Of a stretch of 64,000 nucleotides of DNA, positions 35,558 to 45,049 are shown one piece after another. Numbering within the stretch: position 1 is the first letter of the stretch; each line of letters opens with the position of its first letter. Origin of the DNA: Alternaria dauci. Lineage: Eukaryota > Ascomycota > Dothideomycetes > Pleosporales > Pleosporaceae. The stretch spans positions 372,001 to 436,000 of the forward strand of contig NC_091279.1 in NCBI RefSeq assembly GCF_042100115.1, read 5' to 3'. Position numbers and translations under genes: made by a program. Below the pieces are notes generated by a model that saw only the letters and a program-made list of their open reading frames with translations, was not told where the DNA came from and searched no databases.

Positions 35558-36462
35558 TGCGATGATGGACGTTGTAGGTGGATTTCGTAAATAGATGTCG
35601 TTTTGATGACACTTGAAGTTATTGGAAAGACTGAGGCAATTGTGCTATGGTTTCGCTTTGCTTCTGCTCTTCTGTAGCTGGGTTGACTTCTCTATCAACG
35701 TTCCATGAACCATCTTATATGCAAAATTCTCATGACACCACCGATCAATCAGAATACCCTACCTAGACTCGTCATTGCCCTTTGCCTGCCCGGTGTGCCG
35801 TCGGAATGGAGACTGACCGCTCATCATACAGTGTAAGCCACAAATTCCATCCCGGAAAATATGTCTGCATGGTTCGGAGTTGTTACGTGGTGGTTCTGGT
35901 AAGCGAGTGCACACTCATCATGGTGCCTAGGCAGCAACGTTAGGCGTCCAATGCCGAAGCCACAGCCCTACCACCATTGCATGTAGGAGTCACGATATAC
36001 GCGTCAGGCTTATTTTCAAAAGTTAAATGCTTGTTCCAGACGCGACAATCATTCATTATCCATTGCATGTGCCGGTGTGGCTGGATGAGCGTGATGTAGA
36101 ATGTTCGGAGTTGAAGATGTATGCGGTATGCCGGTGAAGATTCGAGCTAAAGAGGGGCAGGTGTTCATGCTTACTGCTATGCCGATACGAAGGGCTGGCG
36201 CTAGACGCATGAGTACCGTGAAGGGCGTCTGTTGCACGACGAGACTGGGTAGCGCATGTAAATGCTCAACCTTATTCCGAGTGCACAGGAGATGTGGTGA
36301 AGGTATGGAAGGGCGCTGTCATTCCCGTCTAATCCTAGTTCCGCCATCAAGGTCTTCAACAACAGGAAAGGAGCAATAGGAATTACGCAGTTGTCACTTG
36401 CAGAGATATCTGAGCATTTTTGCGAAGCTTAATAAGTCTACCAAACCCTGCCATCAAGCTGA
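35558..36462. other. Gene-free stretch, 0.9 kb
   Basis: Lies between the start of the small orphan gene and the 3' end of the AA9 gene. No gene, repeat or RNA recognised. Confidence 0.4.
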
Positions 36463-37551
36463 TCAGACGCACTGCGAGTAATAGTCACCTCCGGCCTTGC
36501 AGGCAAGCCCTGAAGCACCTACACATGGTCAGTATAAGCCTGTCCTTGAGTACCCGAGTTGAGTCAACTTACAGGTTTTGCATCCAGTGTATCCATTTCC
36601 GCCGCACTGACCGTACTTTGCGACCGAGCATGAGCCAGCACCACCTCCATTCGTTGGCACAGCGGGAGCAGATGTGGCTACTGCAGACGTCTTCATCGTG
36701 GTTGCAGTAACTGTGGCAACCGGCGCTCCACCAGTAGCAGTGACAGCAGACCCAGCACTTCCAGCAACGGCTTCAGTACCACCTGCTACGACTGCCGGAC
36801 CGGGAGCGACATATGACGCGAGTTTCTGGTAGATGTTGATCTGGATGCCAGGATCAGTAGCTTTGTAGGCTCCGGGGAAAGCCACACCAGCAGGCGAAGA
36901 TGAACCACCACCGGTTACAGTGATTTGGTAGCAGGTAATGTAGAATTGAGCGCCGCCGGCGCCAGATGCAGAATGCAGCGCAATAGCTTCCGCTCTCAGC
37001 AAATAGTCTCCCGGGGCCAGATCCGCTGGAATCTTCACGTCCATCTTTCCACAGTTTTTGTTCAGGTCTTTTGTACCCCAATAATCGTCCGAGCCACCAC
37101 CACCAGCAGTGTTCTTCGCCCATGTATCCTGGAAGATCTTGAAGAAGGGGGTAGATCCATCAGCTGTGGACGCGTCTGCGACTTTCGACATATAGACAAG
37201 TACGGGGCCGTGGTGGGCACCGCCAATAGCCTCATTTGCGCAGGACCGATCGCCGTTCTGCTGATGCATCTCTACAGTCACTGTGCCACCGGCAGGGACG
37301 CTGCATTTCGAGGCTGCTGGTCCGTTATTGGCGTTGCAGCGGATGTCATTACTTGCTACCGATGTGACGGGGCTGTTGCTGTTGGGAAGCCTTGCGCAAG
37401 TCGACTGGTGAACGGGTGTTAGTGGCATCTTGCATGGGTCGAGAGTACTTATCTGGTCTTTGCCGTTGACCCAAAGGTCTTGGAATATCGCGTGAGATGC
37501 TACCTGTGTTGCGAAGGCAGCGACGCCAGTCAAGATGATCGCGCTCTTCAT
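36463..37551 (-). CDS. AA9 lytic polysaccharide monooxygenase with C-terminal CBM1
   Basis: A secreted copper enzyme that oxidatively cleaves cellulose. A 19-residue signal peptide precedes His20 (VAS/HAIFQDLWVNG), which becomes the N-terminal copper-brace His. The second His is in GAHHGPVLVYM, and the axial Gln/Tyr are in the AQFYITCYQITV region. A Thr/Ala/Pro/Gly linker leads to a CBM1 starting KYGQCGGNGYTGCKTC. The CBM1 is completed only by splicing the 54-nt intron 36572-36519, after which it ends GDYYSQCV with stop TGA 36465-36463. Near the N-terminus a 48-nt block (37452-37405) sits exactly where an intron would be, with branch CTAAC and acceptor CACCAG, but its donor is ATAAGT. If spliced, the product is 328 aa with the usual GKDQSTCARLP junction. 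If retained, there is a 16-residue insert and 344 aa. Confidence 0.93.
37405..37452 (-). other. Intron-like block with AT donor in AA9 gene
   Basis: 48 nt, a multiple of three, without a stop codon. It reads ATAAGT at the 5' end, CACTAACACC as branch region and CACCAG at the 3' end. Except for the first base (A for G) it is a standard intron of this genome. Confidence 0.7.
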
Positions 37552-37646
37552 GGTTCAGGTTATCGACAATAGTCGGATGAATGAAGAAAGACAAATGGTA
37601 GATTCTCACTGGGGTGGCATCGAAATGGTCTCGTACCTACGACCTC

Positions 37647-37652
37647 TTTATA
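37647..37652 (-). promoter_or_regulatory. TATA box of the AA9 gene
   Basis: TATAAA on the minus strand about 95 bp upstream of the AA9 start codon, in a suitable position for a strongly inducible secreted-enzyme gene. Motif match only. Confidence 0.45.
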
Positions 37653-40257
37653 CTCATTTCCCTATGCACCAGAAAGTAGACATCATGCTCGCTTACAGAT
37701 GAAGTCCAGCCCGTGGTTCCGATCCGTGCGACTACAGCCCAGAACGTACATCTGTAGAGTATGGCACCGTCGTGTGACTTGAGTTTATATGAAGGTAAAG
37801 CTTGTTATTGCGAAACCCGGGTTTTGCTCTCCACGTGTAACGTCCTGCAGCCGGTGTGGATATTGGCCAGACCGCAGAAATCGGTCGATTGTGGGTGACC
37901 ACACGGAAGTCTGGTCCTGGGTTCGCTCTATATGCATGCTTTGGTGTGTGTAAGTGTCGTGAAGGGTTTCTTGTGTATAATGCGTGTACTAGGAGCCACC
38001 GGATAAAGCTCCCACCGGGTTGGTGGGTGAAGTCCTCTGGACAGAGCGAAGAACTCATTGATGCACTTCTGTGAGCTACAATAAGGGCCTGTCTACTCTT
38101 GTTCACGTGGCTGTACTTGTTGGCGATGAGCGACGACAGGAGGCGCGCAGTTCGGAATCACAAGCTGCTGAGAAAGCGCACAGTGTCAACGAGCCTTACG
38201 AGGTATCGTGACCTAGTGCCATCGGGCGAGTCGACCAGGTCTTAGGGCGAAGAGTTATCGAAAGCAATCTGTTTAGATGAGATTCGGGAAGCGACGCGTG
38301 CCGCATCTGCGCCTTCCCCAGGTTTGGGTTTTCGACGGGAGAGCTTGTTTTTTGTATCTCATATCATAGCATCGAGGGAACCTAGATCGCTTGGGTTTGG
38401 ATGAATGAATCGTGTGAGAAGTCACATAGCTCGAGCGATGGATCGGAATGCGCGGAGGTGCTGGCCGGTGACGTTGTGGGGGCGGGCTAGCGCGTCGAGT
38501 CAGGGGCGCACATGCCACACAAGAACTTCCTGTCATTCTTCTTCAACATACAGCTTCAACCTATCATGCTGGCCTTCCATGGCCTCCCAGGTAGAGACCT
38601 CGGTTATCAATATCTTCCCTGGCTCATAAACTTTATTTGTTTACCGCATTGCAGTTCACAGTTCTTATCGTTGAATTACCATAAAACAGCCGGCACGAAG
38701 GTAGCAGAGTGTTGCCATCAACCTACTGTTTGTCCTCCGGACTAACGCCATATCCTCTATCAAGCATACCTAGGTACCGTCAATTCAACTACAAGTTCTC
38801 CAAAAAGAAGTACAAGGAAGTCGGCTGCAGCGTTATTGGGAAGTGTTTGAGATGCGCTCAACTGACAAGACATTTACTTCACATGGTGTCAATCGCAGCT
38901 TAGTATGAGTTCACCTTTTTTGTTACTCTCTATCAGGTTCTTCGTCATTAAAGATATCGCGTTTGTCTCCGGCTATGATTGAGCTCGCGTAAACGGAACG
39001 CTCTCTACTCGAACTTCGCCATATACAAACCTGGTAGCTATGTCTACTGTCCTATCTCTATATATCTGTCTACTCGAGCAACTAGGTTGTTGTTGACAAC
39101 ATCTCAATGTTGCAACTAACCTATTCCGTTGGTACATAAATGATTTTGTCGCCACGACATCAGTCTCTTCTCAAAGCCACCCGTTTGTCCGATTCCACGC
39201 CTCGTCATCTTTCTCTCCATCATCTTTCTCACTATCAACCCTCTCGCTTCCCACAGCCAGCCCACGCACAGCTCATCGTCAACCACCAAAATTGCAAACA
39301 TCTACCCTCACCTTCACCTCCCCCTCCCACCAGTCCACCCATCCATCTCTACCACTATCCTTTGTATAAACCATGCAACCCCATACTTTCTCTCGCTACA
39401 TAACCCTCGATCCAGCTCCACTCTCTCATCAATGCGGCTGGAATACCCATTGGTCGGCCGGCGACCTGTATCTTCCAGTCTGAATGGGGTCGCTACCCAT
39501 TCAGATTAGAAGACTCGGGTTCGAGTCGTGATAAAACCCATGTACGCTTCTTCTAAGGTTTGGTCTTGCATGGCATCTTCGGAGCGTACAAGATCTTGCT
39601 TTAGGAGTTGTAGTACGGGGTTTTCGGCATGAACTTAATACATTAAGGGTGATTGTTCTTTTTGCTGTGGCTTAGGCCATTTTGCGGTGTTATCTTGTAT
39701 GATCCTTTTTGTTGCTGTGAAGTGAGGGGTTGTGCCTAGACAGGAAGTGCAATATAATACTACTGAGTAGCTCTGCGGAGTGGCGTATCCTTGGGATGTC
39801 TTTGCTTGTTACCCCTCTGTAAAGTAGAGTGAGCTCTTCCACAAGAATAGATGACGGGTACAAGAGCAATCGATAGAGGAGTTAAAGAGAGATCTGTAGA
39901 AATGTTACAAAGAGGAGTGGCGTCCCAATATCGACCACTTACATAGTAGATAGCACAGAGCTTGTTGGTATGCTAAAGGCCTCCGTGACAAGAGGTTAGA
40001 AGATAGGAGTACGTGAGTTTGTTAGCTGTCCAAGTGCCCAAAGGTATCAGGCAGGCGCCTCGACTGCAGACAAACGAGCACTCGCATATAAGATAAAAGC
40101 ATGGAGAGGATATAGAGTTCGTCTGACATTAGCCTTGCAAACGTTTGATTCTTAGTCTTCGATAGCATTTCATCATGCCATTCATACATCTACTCGGTGT
40201 CTTGAAATCATCATATTCGTGAAGATACCCCACCCTCGATCTGCCTACCGCACCGTC
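37653..40257. other. Gene-free stretch, 2.6 kb
   Basis: Between the AA9 gene promoter and the 3' end of the proteasome beta6 gene. It contains a hairpin with pol III box-like sequences near 39451-39528 (listed separately). A purine-rich, AT-biased segment at about 39560-40020 differs in texture from its neighbours and could be old repeat DNA. No gene recognised. Confidence 0.4.
39479..39505 (+). repeat. Perfect 10-bp stem-loop within a tRNA-like segment
   Basis: TCTGAATGGG and CCCATTCAGA form a perfect 10-bp stem with a 7-nt loop (GTCGCTA); CTTC/GAAG outside it extend the fold after a 3-nt internal loop. A box-A-like TGGTCGGCCGG lies at 39451 and a box-B-like GGTTCGAGTCG at 39518. No proper acceptor stem can be formed, so this is not called a tRNA. 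Confidence 0.55.
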
Positions 40258-41100
40258 TTAGTCCCGCTTGAGCGGGGTGAAGGTCTCGGCTATGCCCTCC
40301 TTGGTGATGATCATCATCTGGAGACCATCACCGACCTCAATGTGCCTCTCGACCGCACTTGTAAAGGCGTCCCGTACCAGATCCTCGACATGGTCCCGCG
40401 GTAGCGGTTGTGCTTGCTTTGACTTGAGTTCGTGACCTGTGCCGCTGCCTGGCTCGTACATGTTCTTGAAGTTGACCTGGTTGTCCAGGAAGGGCATGAT
40501 GAGTGATGCGGCCGCACCAGCCGCCCTGCACTGCTCCCTCTCGTAGCTGCCGACTGGGTCGTAGGAGTACAACGCACCCTTGCCCTCCTCGTCCAGACCG
40601 GCCAAGATGGCGTGTACGTAGTAGGGAAAGAAGCGTTTGTTGTAGAGGATGTGGCTGAGTCGTTGTGCGCAGGCGGACACGGTCATGGGCTTTCCGTGCT
40701 GGTACTTGTACATCTTGACAATGGTGTCGAGACGCTCCTTCAACGCATCACCGTCTGCGGCGAAGCCGACTACCGACAGGACTATCCGGGCGCCCTTGTT
40801 GTCTGGTCCCTCGCCGCCGATCTTGAAGAGCTTGGGTGCGTATCGTGTGTTGATGTTGTAGCCGGATGTCGAACGTGTGTCACCTGCGAGGATGGCGAAG
40901 TCGGCGCCGGAGATGCCTAGTGTTGATCCGCCGTTGTCGGTGTAGCTGGTTCTTGTTAGGCTTGTACGTATCCAGTATGAAAGCTACACATACGGGTAGA
41001 AACCATGTTGCCGCTCGCCTGATGGGACAGTTCTGGGGGTCTGGTTGAACGAATAGCCTGGGCCACCTTGCGGGGGTGCACCGGTGTAGAGCGCGGCCAT
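40258..41100 (-). CDS. PRE7: 20S proteasome subunit beta type-6 (Pre7)
   Basis: Exons 41100-40994 and 40945-40258 join over a 48-nt intron (GTATGT donor, CCTAAC branch) to give 264 aa. The junction reads FYPYTDNGGSTLGISGADF, which starts the mature beta-fold. Further signatures are GDTRSTSGYNINTRY, SVVGFAADGDALKERL and LAGLDEEGKGALYSYDPVGS, as in Pre7/PSMB1. This subunit is a non-catalytic member of the beta ring of the 20S core. Length is typical. Confidence 0.95.
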
Positions 41101-41428
41101 TGCTGAGTTGTATAGGCGTGGATTCGAAGTGGGCTGTGGGAAGTCTCGTCGATATCGGAGGGTTGTGGGTTACGGCGGCGGATCTATTTGTTGGTGTCGA
41201 AGCTCTGGAGTTACGCAGCTCGAATGCCTGGAGCTTCCACGCGCTAGTGTCTTGGCGCTGATGTAGTGAGAGCATACACTTGAGACCGCGTCGAAGCATA
41301 TGTAGGATTGGTCTCAGTCATGTTTCGAATATTACTCGAATAGCCTGCAAACTTGAAATGTGGATTTCAGTCAGGACTACCATGTTATCGCGCTACTGAA
41401 CTTTGTTGCTAATGTACAATCATCTCCA
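41101..41428. promoter_or_regulatory. Promoter of proteasome beta6 gene
   Basis: 328 bp between the beta6 start and the 3' end of the HCNGP-like gene, both on minus. It must carry the beta6 promoter. No specific element was recognised; the GGTTGCGCA motif seen upstream of beta7 is absent here. Confidence 0.4.
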
Positions 41429-42255
41429 TCACCTTCTTTCTCTGGACCTCGACCGCCTTCTCTTTGGAGATCTCGACCTGCTCTCCAACTTGCTCCTTGA
41501 ACTCCGGTCGTCCTTTCCTCTATGTTCCAACTCCTTGCGCTTTCCTGTGGTAGAGCTCGACGCGTCTTTGGACGCGGAGACAAACTCGAGAGCTTCTCTT
41601 GGTGCCTTGGATTTTTCCTGCTCTTTGGTCTTGGAGATGCGCTTCTGTGAGGCTTTCAGTTCCTCCACGTACGCCCACTCCGGAAATATTGGTGGTATGG
41701 CAACATCTTCTGGTAGTGTGGATGTGTATGAGTCTTGTTCGCTAATTCCCGCAAAGTCCATCAACTTCTGCGTATGCCCCGGATCGCGTAGCACTGACGA
41801 GCCTTCCAGGCGCTGGTTGAAATGCTGTCCCTTCTTCTTGAGCTCTAGGAACTGCGCAAACTTCTTCGTCGCTCTCTGAGGCGGCGATCCGGGCGGAGAA
41901 GGTGGTATGTTGAAGTTCGGTACGATGGGTAACGTAAGGTTCTGAATCAGAGCGCGTGTGTTGGCATACGGTGAGCCTGGCGCAACGTCATTTGAGGCGA
42001 TATTTTCTTCTGGAGGCGGCGAAACGGCCGGACCTTGGGCTGGGCCATTCACTGGACCTGATGAGATAGGCGGCTGTTCGAGGGGCGTGGGAGCGGAAAG
42101 AGGCTCTGAAATCGGCGCAACTGCTGCAGAAATGTTGGTCAACTCTACATTAGTAGCCACAAGAGCCCTTGGTGTACATTTGTGAGTCTCACCTGTGGCT
42201 TGGCTGCGGGTACGACGTCCTCCTCGTCACTGTCTGGGTAGTCGATTCTGAGCAT
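41429..42255 (-). CDS. HCNGP/SAP30BP-like protein
   Basis: Exons 42255-42193 and 42142-41429 (50-nt intron) give 258 aa. The start MLRIDYPDSDEEDVV matches the acidic N-terminal motif of the HCNGP (SAP30-binding protein) family. Residues ~75-165 hold the core, with a KKFAQFLELKKKGQHFN segment and GSSVLRDPGHTQKLMDFAG, which aligns with the conserved HCNGP domain. The C-terminus is an Arg/Ser-rich tail (SRSRSPKRRRSRSRERR), as in splicing-linked proteins. In animals and fission yeast the family is tied to transcription repression and pre-mRNA splicing. It shares a 220-bp divergent promoter with proteasome beta7. Confidence 0.88.
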
Positions 42256-42475
42256 TTTGGTTGCGCAATGCTTGTAGACGATCATCTCGGATTGACCTCA
42301 GTATGCGGAAGCTTGGGCCAACTCCATGGCTTGGCGGGTGAGCTGCGCAACCACCGACTGCCTGGCCAACATTGTAACAACAACCTCACCTTTGAGCTCA
42401 CTGCACCGTAGCAGTCTCTCCGATCCCCGAACAAACCACACTCTCCAAACCGCCGTTCCACTCACCACCGTCACC
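42256..42475. promoter_or_regulatory. Bidirectional promoter with inverted GGTTGCGCA motifs
   Basis: 220 bp separate the start codons of the HCNGP-like gene (minus) and proteasome beta7 (plus). GGTTGCGCA at 42259-42267 and its exact reverse complement TGCGCAACC at 42344-42352 lie 76 bp apart, one near each gene. The first copy sits in a TTGCGCAA palindrome resembling a bZIP half-site pair. A pyrimidine-rich leader precedes the beta7 ATG. Confidence 0.5.
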
Positions 42476-43360
42476 ATGAACCATCTTCCACAAGCTTGGG
42501 GTCGTGTATGTCTTCCGCCCGCCGCCCCAAACAGCAACGGTACTAATACATCATAGCCTAGAGACGATGTATACGGCGCCTACGATCCTTCACATTTCTC
42601 CACTGGCGGCCCGAACCAGCACACCCAGAGCCCGATTGTGACCGGTACCTCGGTCCTTGCAGCCAAGTTCAAGGATGGCGTAGTCATTGCCGCAGACAAC
42701 CTGGGTACGGCACGACACAACTGGTAGTGAGCATCTGGCTGACAAACGACTATAGCTTCATATGGCTCGCTTGCTCGCTTCACCGACGTCAAGCGCCTAC
42801 GAAAGTTCAATGACGAGGTAGTCGTAGGCTTCGGCGGCGATGTTTCGGACATGCAGTACCTGGACCGCCTACTCAACTCACTCGACATCCGCGAGAACTA
42901 CTCCTCTTCCGAGAACTCGCTGAACGCCAAGAACCTCCATACCTACCTCGCCAAAGTCATGTACAACCGTCGCTCAAAGTTCGACCCGTTGTGGAACCAC
43001 CTGCTCATCGTGGGCATGGACGGCGATAAGAAGCCCTTCCTTGCAAGCGCAGACCTTCTCGGCACCACCTTTTCATCACCATCGCTGGCTACTGGCTTCG
43101 GTGCACATCTCGCCCAGCCAATCCTGAGGACGATACTGCCCGATGAGGCCGCCGTAGAGAACGTCACGCGGGAACAAGCAGTAGAGAAGATCAAGGAGTG
43201 CATGAAGGTTCTCTTCTACAGAGATGCCAGGAGTATGGACAAGTACTCGATTGCCGTCATCACAAAGGACGGTGTTGATCTCGACGAGAATGTGAAGCTG
43301 GAGAACCAGAGCTGGGCATTCGCCGACAGGATCAGGGGATACGGCACCCAGGTTGTGTAG
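42476..43360 (+). CDS. PRE4: 20S proteasome subunit beta type-7 (Pre4)
   Basis: Exons 42476-42505, 42557-42704 and 42756-43360 (two 51-nt introns) give 260 aa. The mature-domain motif QSPIVTGTSVLAAKF is followed by a FKDGVVIAADNLASYGSLARF segment, then FGGDVSDMQYLDRLL, WNHLLIVGMDGDKKPF and the C-terminal SWAFADRIRGYGTQVV, all typical of Pre4/PSMB4. The first exon encodes only ten residues (MNHLPQAWGR). Non-catalytic beta-ring subunit. It lies in opposite orientation to HCNGP and 1.4 kb from the beta6 gene. Confidence 0.95.
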
Positions 43361-43731
43361 AGAGGAGTGTAGGCAAAGGCCGGATATCACGACCAAAGGC
43401 CTCTGCTCATCGAGTAGCTGAGGCCTGCATGATAGTCATGAATGAATGTACCAATAGCGGTATGGATTGTCCAAGTCCCCTGCTTCTGGCATGGTGCGTG
43501 TTCGTGCATTATTACCATTTTCGGTCTCCAAGACTCCACGCACAACGGTACTCAAAGGACCAACGAGGTGGAAGCTTCGTAAGCTAGAGCGGGGAAGCTC
43601 CGCTAACGAACAGCAAGCCTCACAATCAGCATCTTGGTCATGGGATCTGTTGTCCTTTACTTACAAACTCATAGTCGGTTCTATCATACTACAGCTACCG
43701 CTTCATCTGACACGTCGCGTTCTCCTGCAAA
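43361..43731. other. Beta7 3' flank and epimerase promoter
   Basis: 371 bp between two plus-strand genes. No element recognised. Confidence 0.45.
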
Positions 43732-44757
43732 ATGATCTCTCCATCAAAGAAGAGAATAGTATTCACGGGCGGTTCTGGAGTAGCCGGACGTCATGTAATC
43801 GAGAAGTTGCTTAGCTTCGGCCATGAGATACTCAACGTGGATGCAACATCCTTGGACAATCCCAACGTCCATACCTTGAAGGCCGACCTTACAGATGGTG
43901 CGCAAACTTTCAACAGCCTGTCCTGCCACTTCAAGATCAGCGAACCCTTCATGGAGCCAGTCAAGACACCGGACGCCGTCGTACATTTTGCCGGTACGTA
44001 ACCACCAATACTCACAACGAAAGGACGGATACCCAGAAAGTATAGAATGGAATCCAAACCACACCACCAGTGCAGACTTAACATGCAAACCCCAGGTATC
44101 CCCCAACCCATGCGCCTCCCCGACAACGAAACCTACCGCATAAACACCCTCAGCTCCTACAACATCCTCGAATCCGCGTGTAAACTCGGCATCCGCAAAA
44201 TCATCCTCGCCTCGAGCCTCACCACCTACGGCGTCACCTACGCCGAGGGCTCCACATCCTACGCCCACTTCCCCATCACAGAGACCACACCAACGACCCC
44301 CATGGACGTATACGCCACCAGCAAACTGTGCATGGAAACCACCGCCGCATCCTTTGCACGTCGGTTTCCGGGCGTAGATATTTACTGTTTGCGCATCTCT
44401 GCTGTCATTGAGCCAGAGAAGCATGCAAAGAAATTTGAAGCGTATTTAAACCGGCCGCAGGATTTCAAAGCGCATGCGTGGAGTTATACGGATGCGAGGG
44501 ATTTGGGGAACATGGTGCAGTGTTGTTTGCAGACGGATGGGCTGGGGTACCAGGTTTTTAATGCGGTGAATGACGATATTACTGTTCCGGAGACGGAGGG
44601 TACGAGCGAGGATTGGCTGAGGAAGGTTTGTCCTGAGACGGAGATTTTGAGGAAGATGGGGGACAGGGAGAGTCCGGTTTGTAACAAGAAGATGAAGGAT
44701 ATGTTGGGATTTAGGGAGGAGTTTGGGTGGCGGAAAGTTTTGGGTAGAGAGGGGTAG
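43732..44757 (+). CDS. NAD(P)-dependent epimerase/dehydratase (extended SDR)
   Basis: Exons 43732-43993 and 44096-44757 (102-nt intron) give 307 aa. The Rossmann motif GGSGVAGRHVIEKL is at residues ~13-26, and the acid dipeptide NVD/ADL positions follow. The active-site pattern has a Ser in LASSLTTYG and the Tyr/Lys pair in YATSK, normal for nucleotide-sugar epimerases and related extended SDRs. The C-terminal substrate part (DARDLGNMVQCCL) is intact. A soluble enzyme; the substrate is not predictable. Codon use shifts from C-ending to G/T-ending near 44440, but the frame is uninterrupted. Confidence 0.88.
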
Positions 44758-45049
44758 GTTTGTAGTCATTTGGTACACGCTTTACCAGCGCTGTTGACTG
44801 ATACAAGACATTGAGGATACTGGAAGGGTCGGAATCTCTCAGTGGTATCTACGATGTACCGCGAAGGCATTCGCTGCGCTGGACATGACCAAAGTACAAC
44901 GTGAACACTGGCGAACATCTCAAGTTGAGTATTGCTACAAGGTATGGCTAGTCACAAGGCCCTAGCTCTGTTGAAGCTTGATCATTATATTGTTAATCTG
45001 CTACACGAACATCAAACGCTACATGTGCGTCTTATCCATAGCACATTTA

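Noticed and set aside
39451..39538. tRNA gene call
   Set aside because: Box-like motifs are present but the acceptor stem does not pair and the T arm has a mismatch; kept only as a tRNA-like segment.
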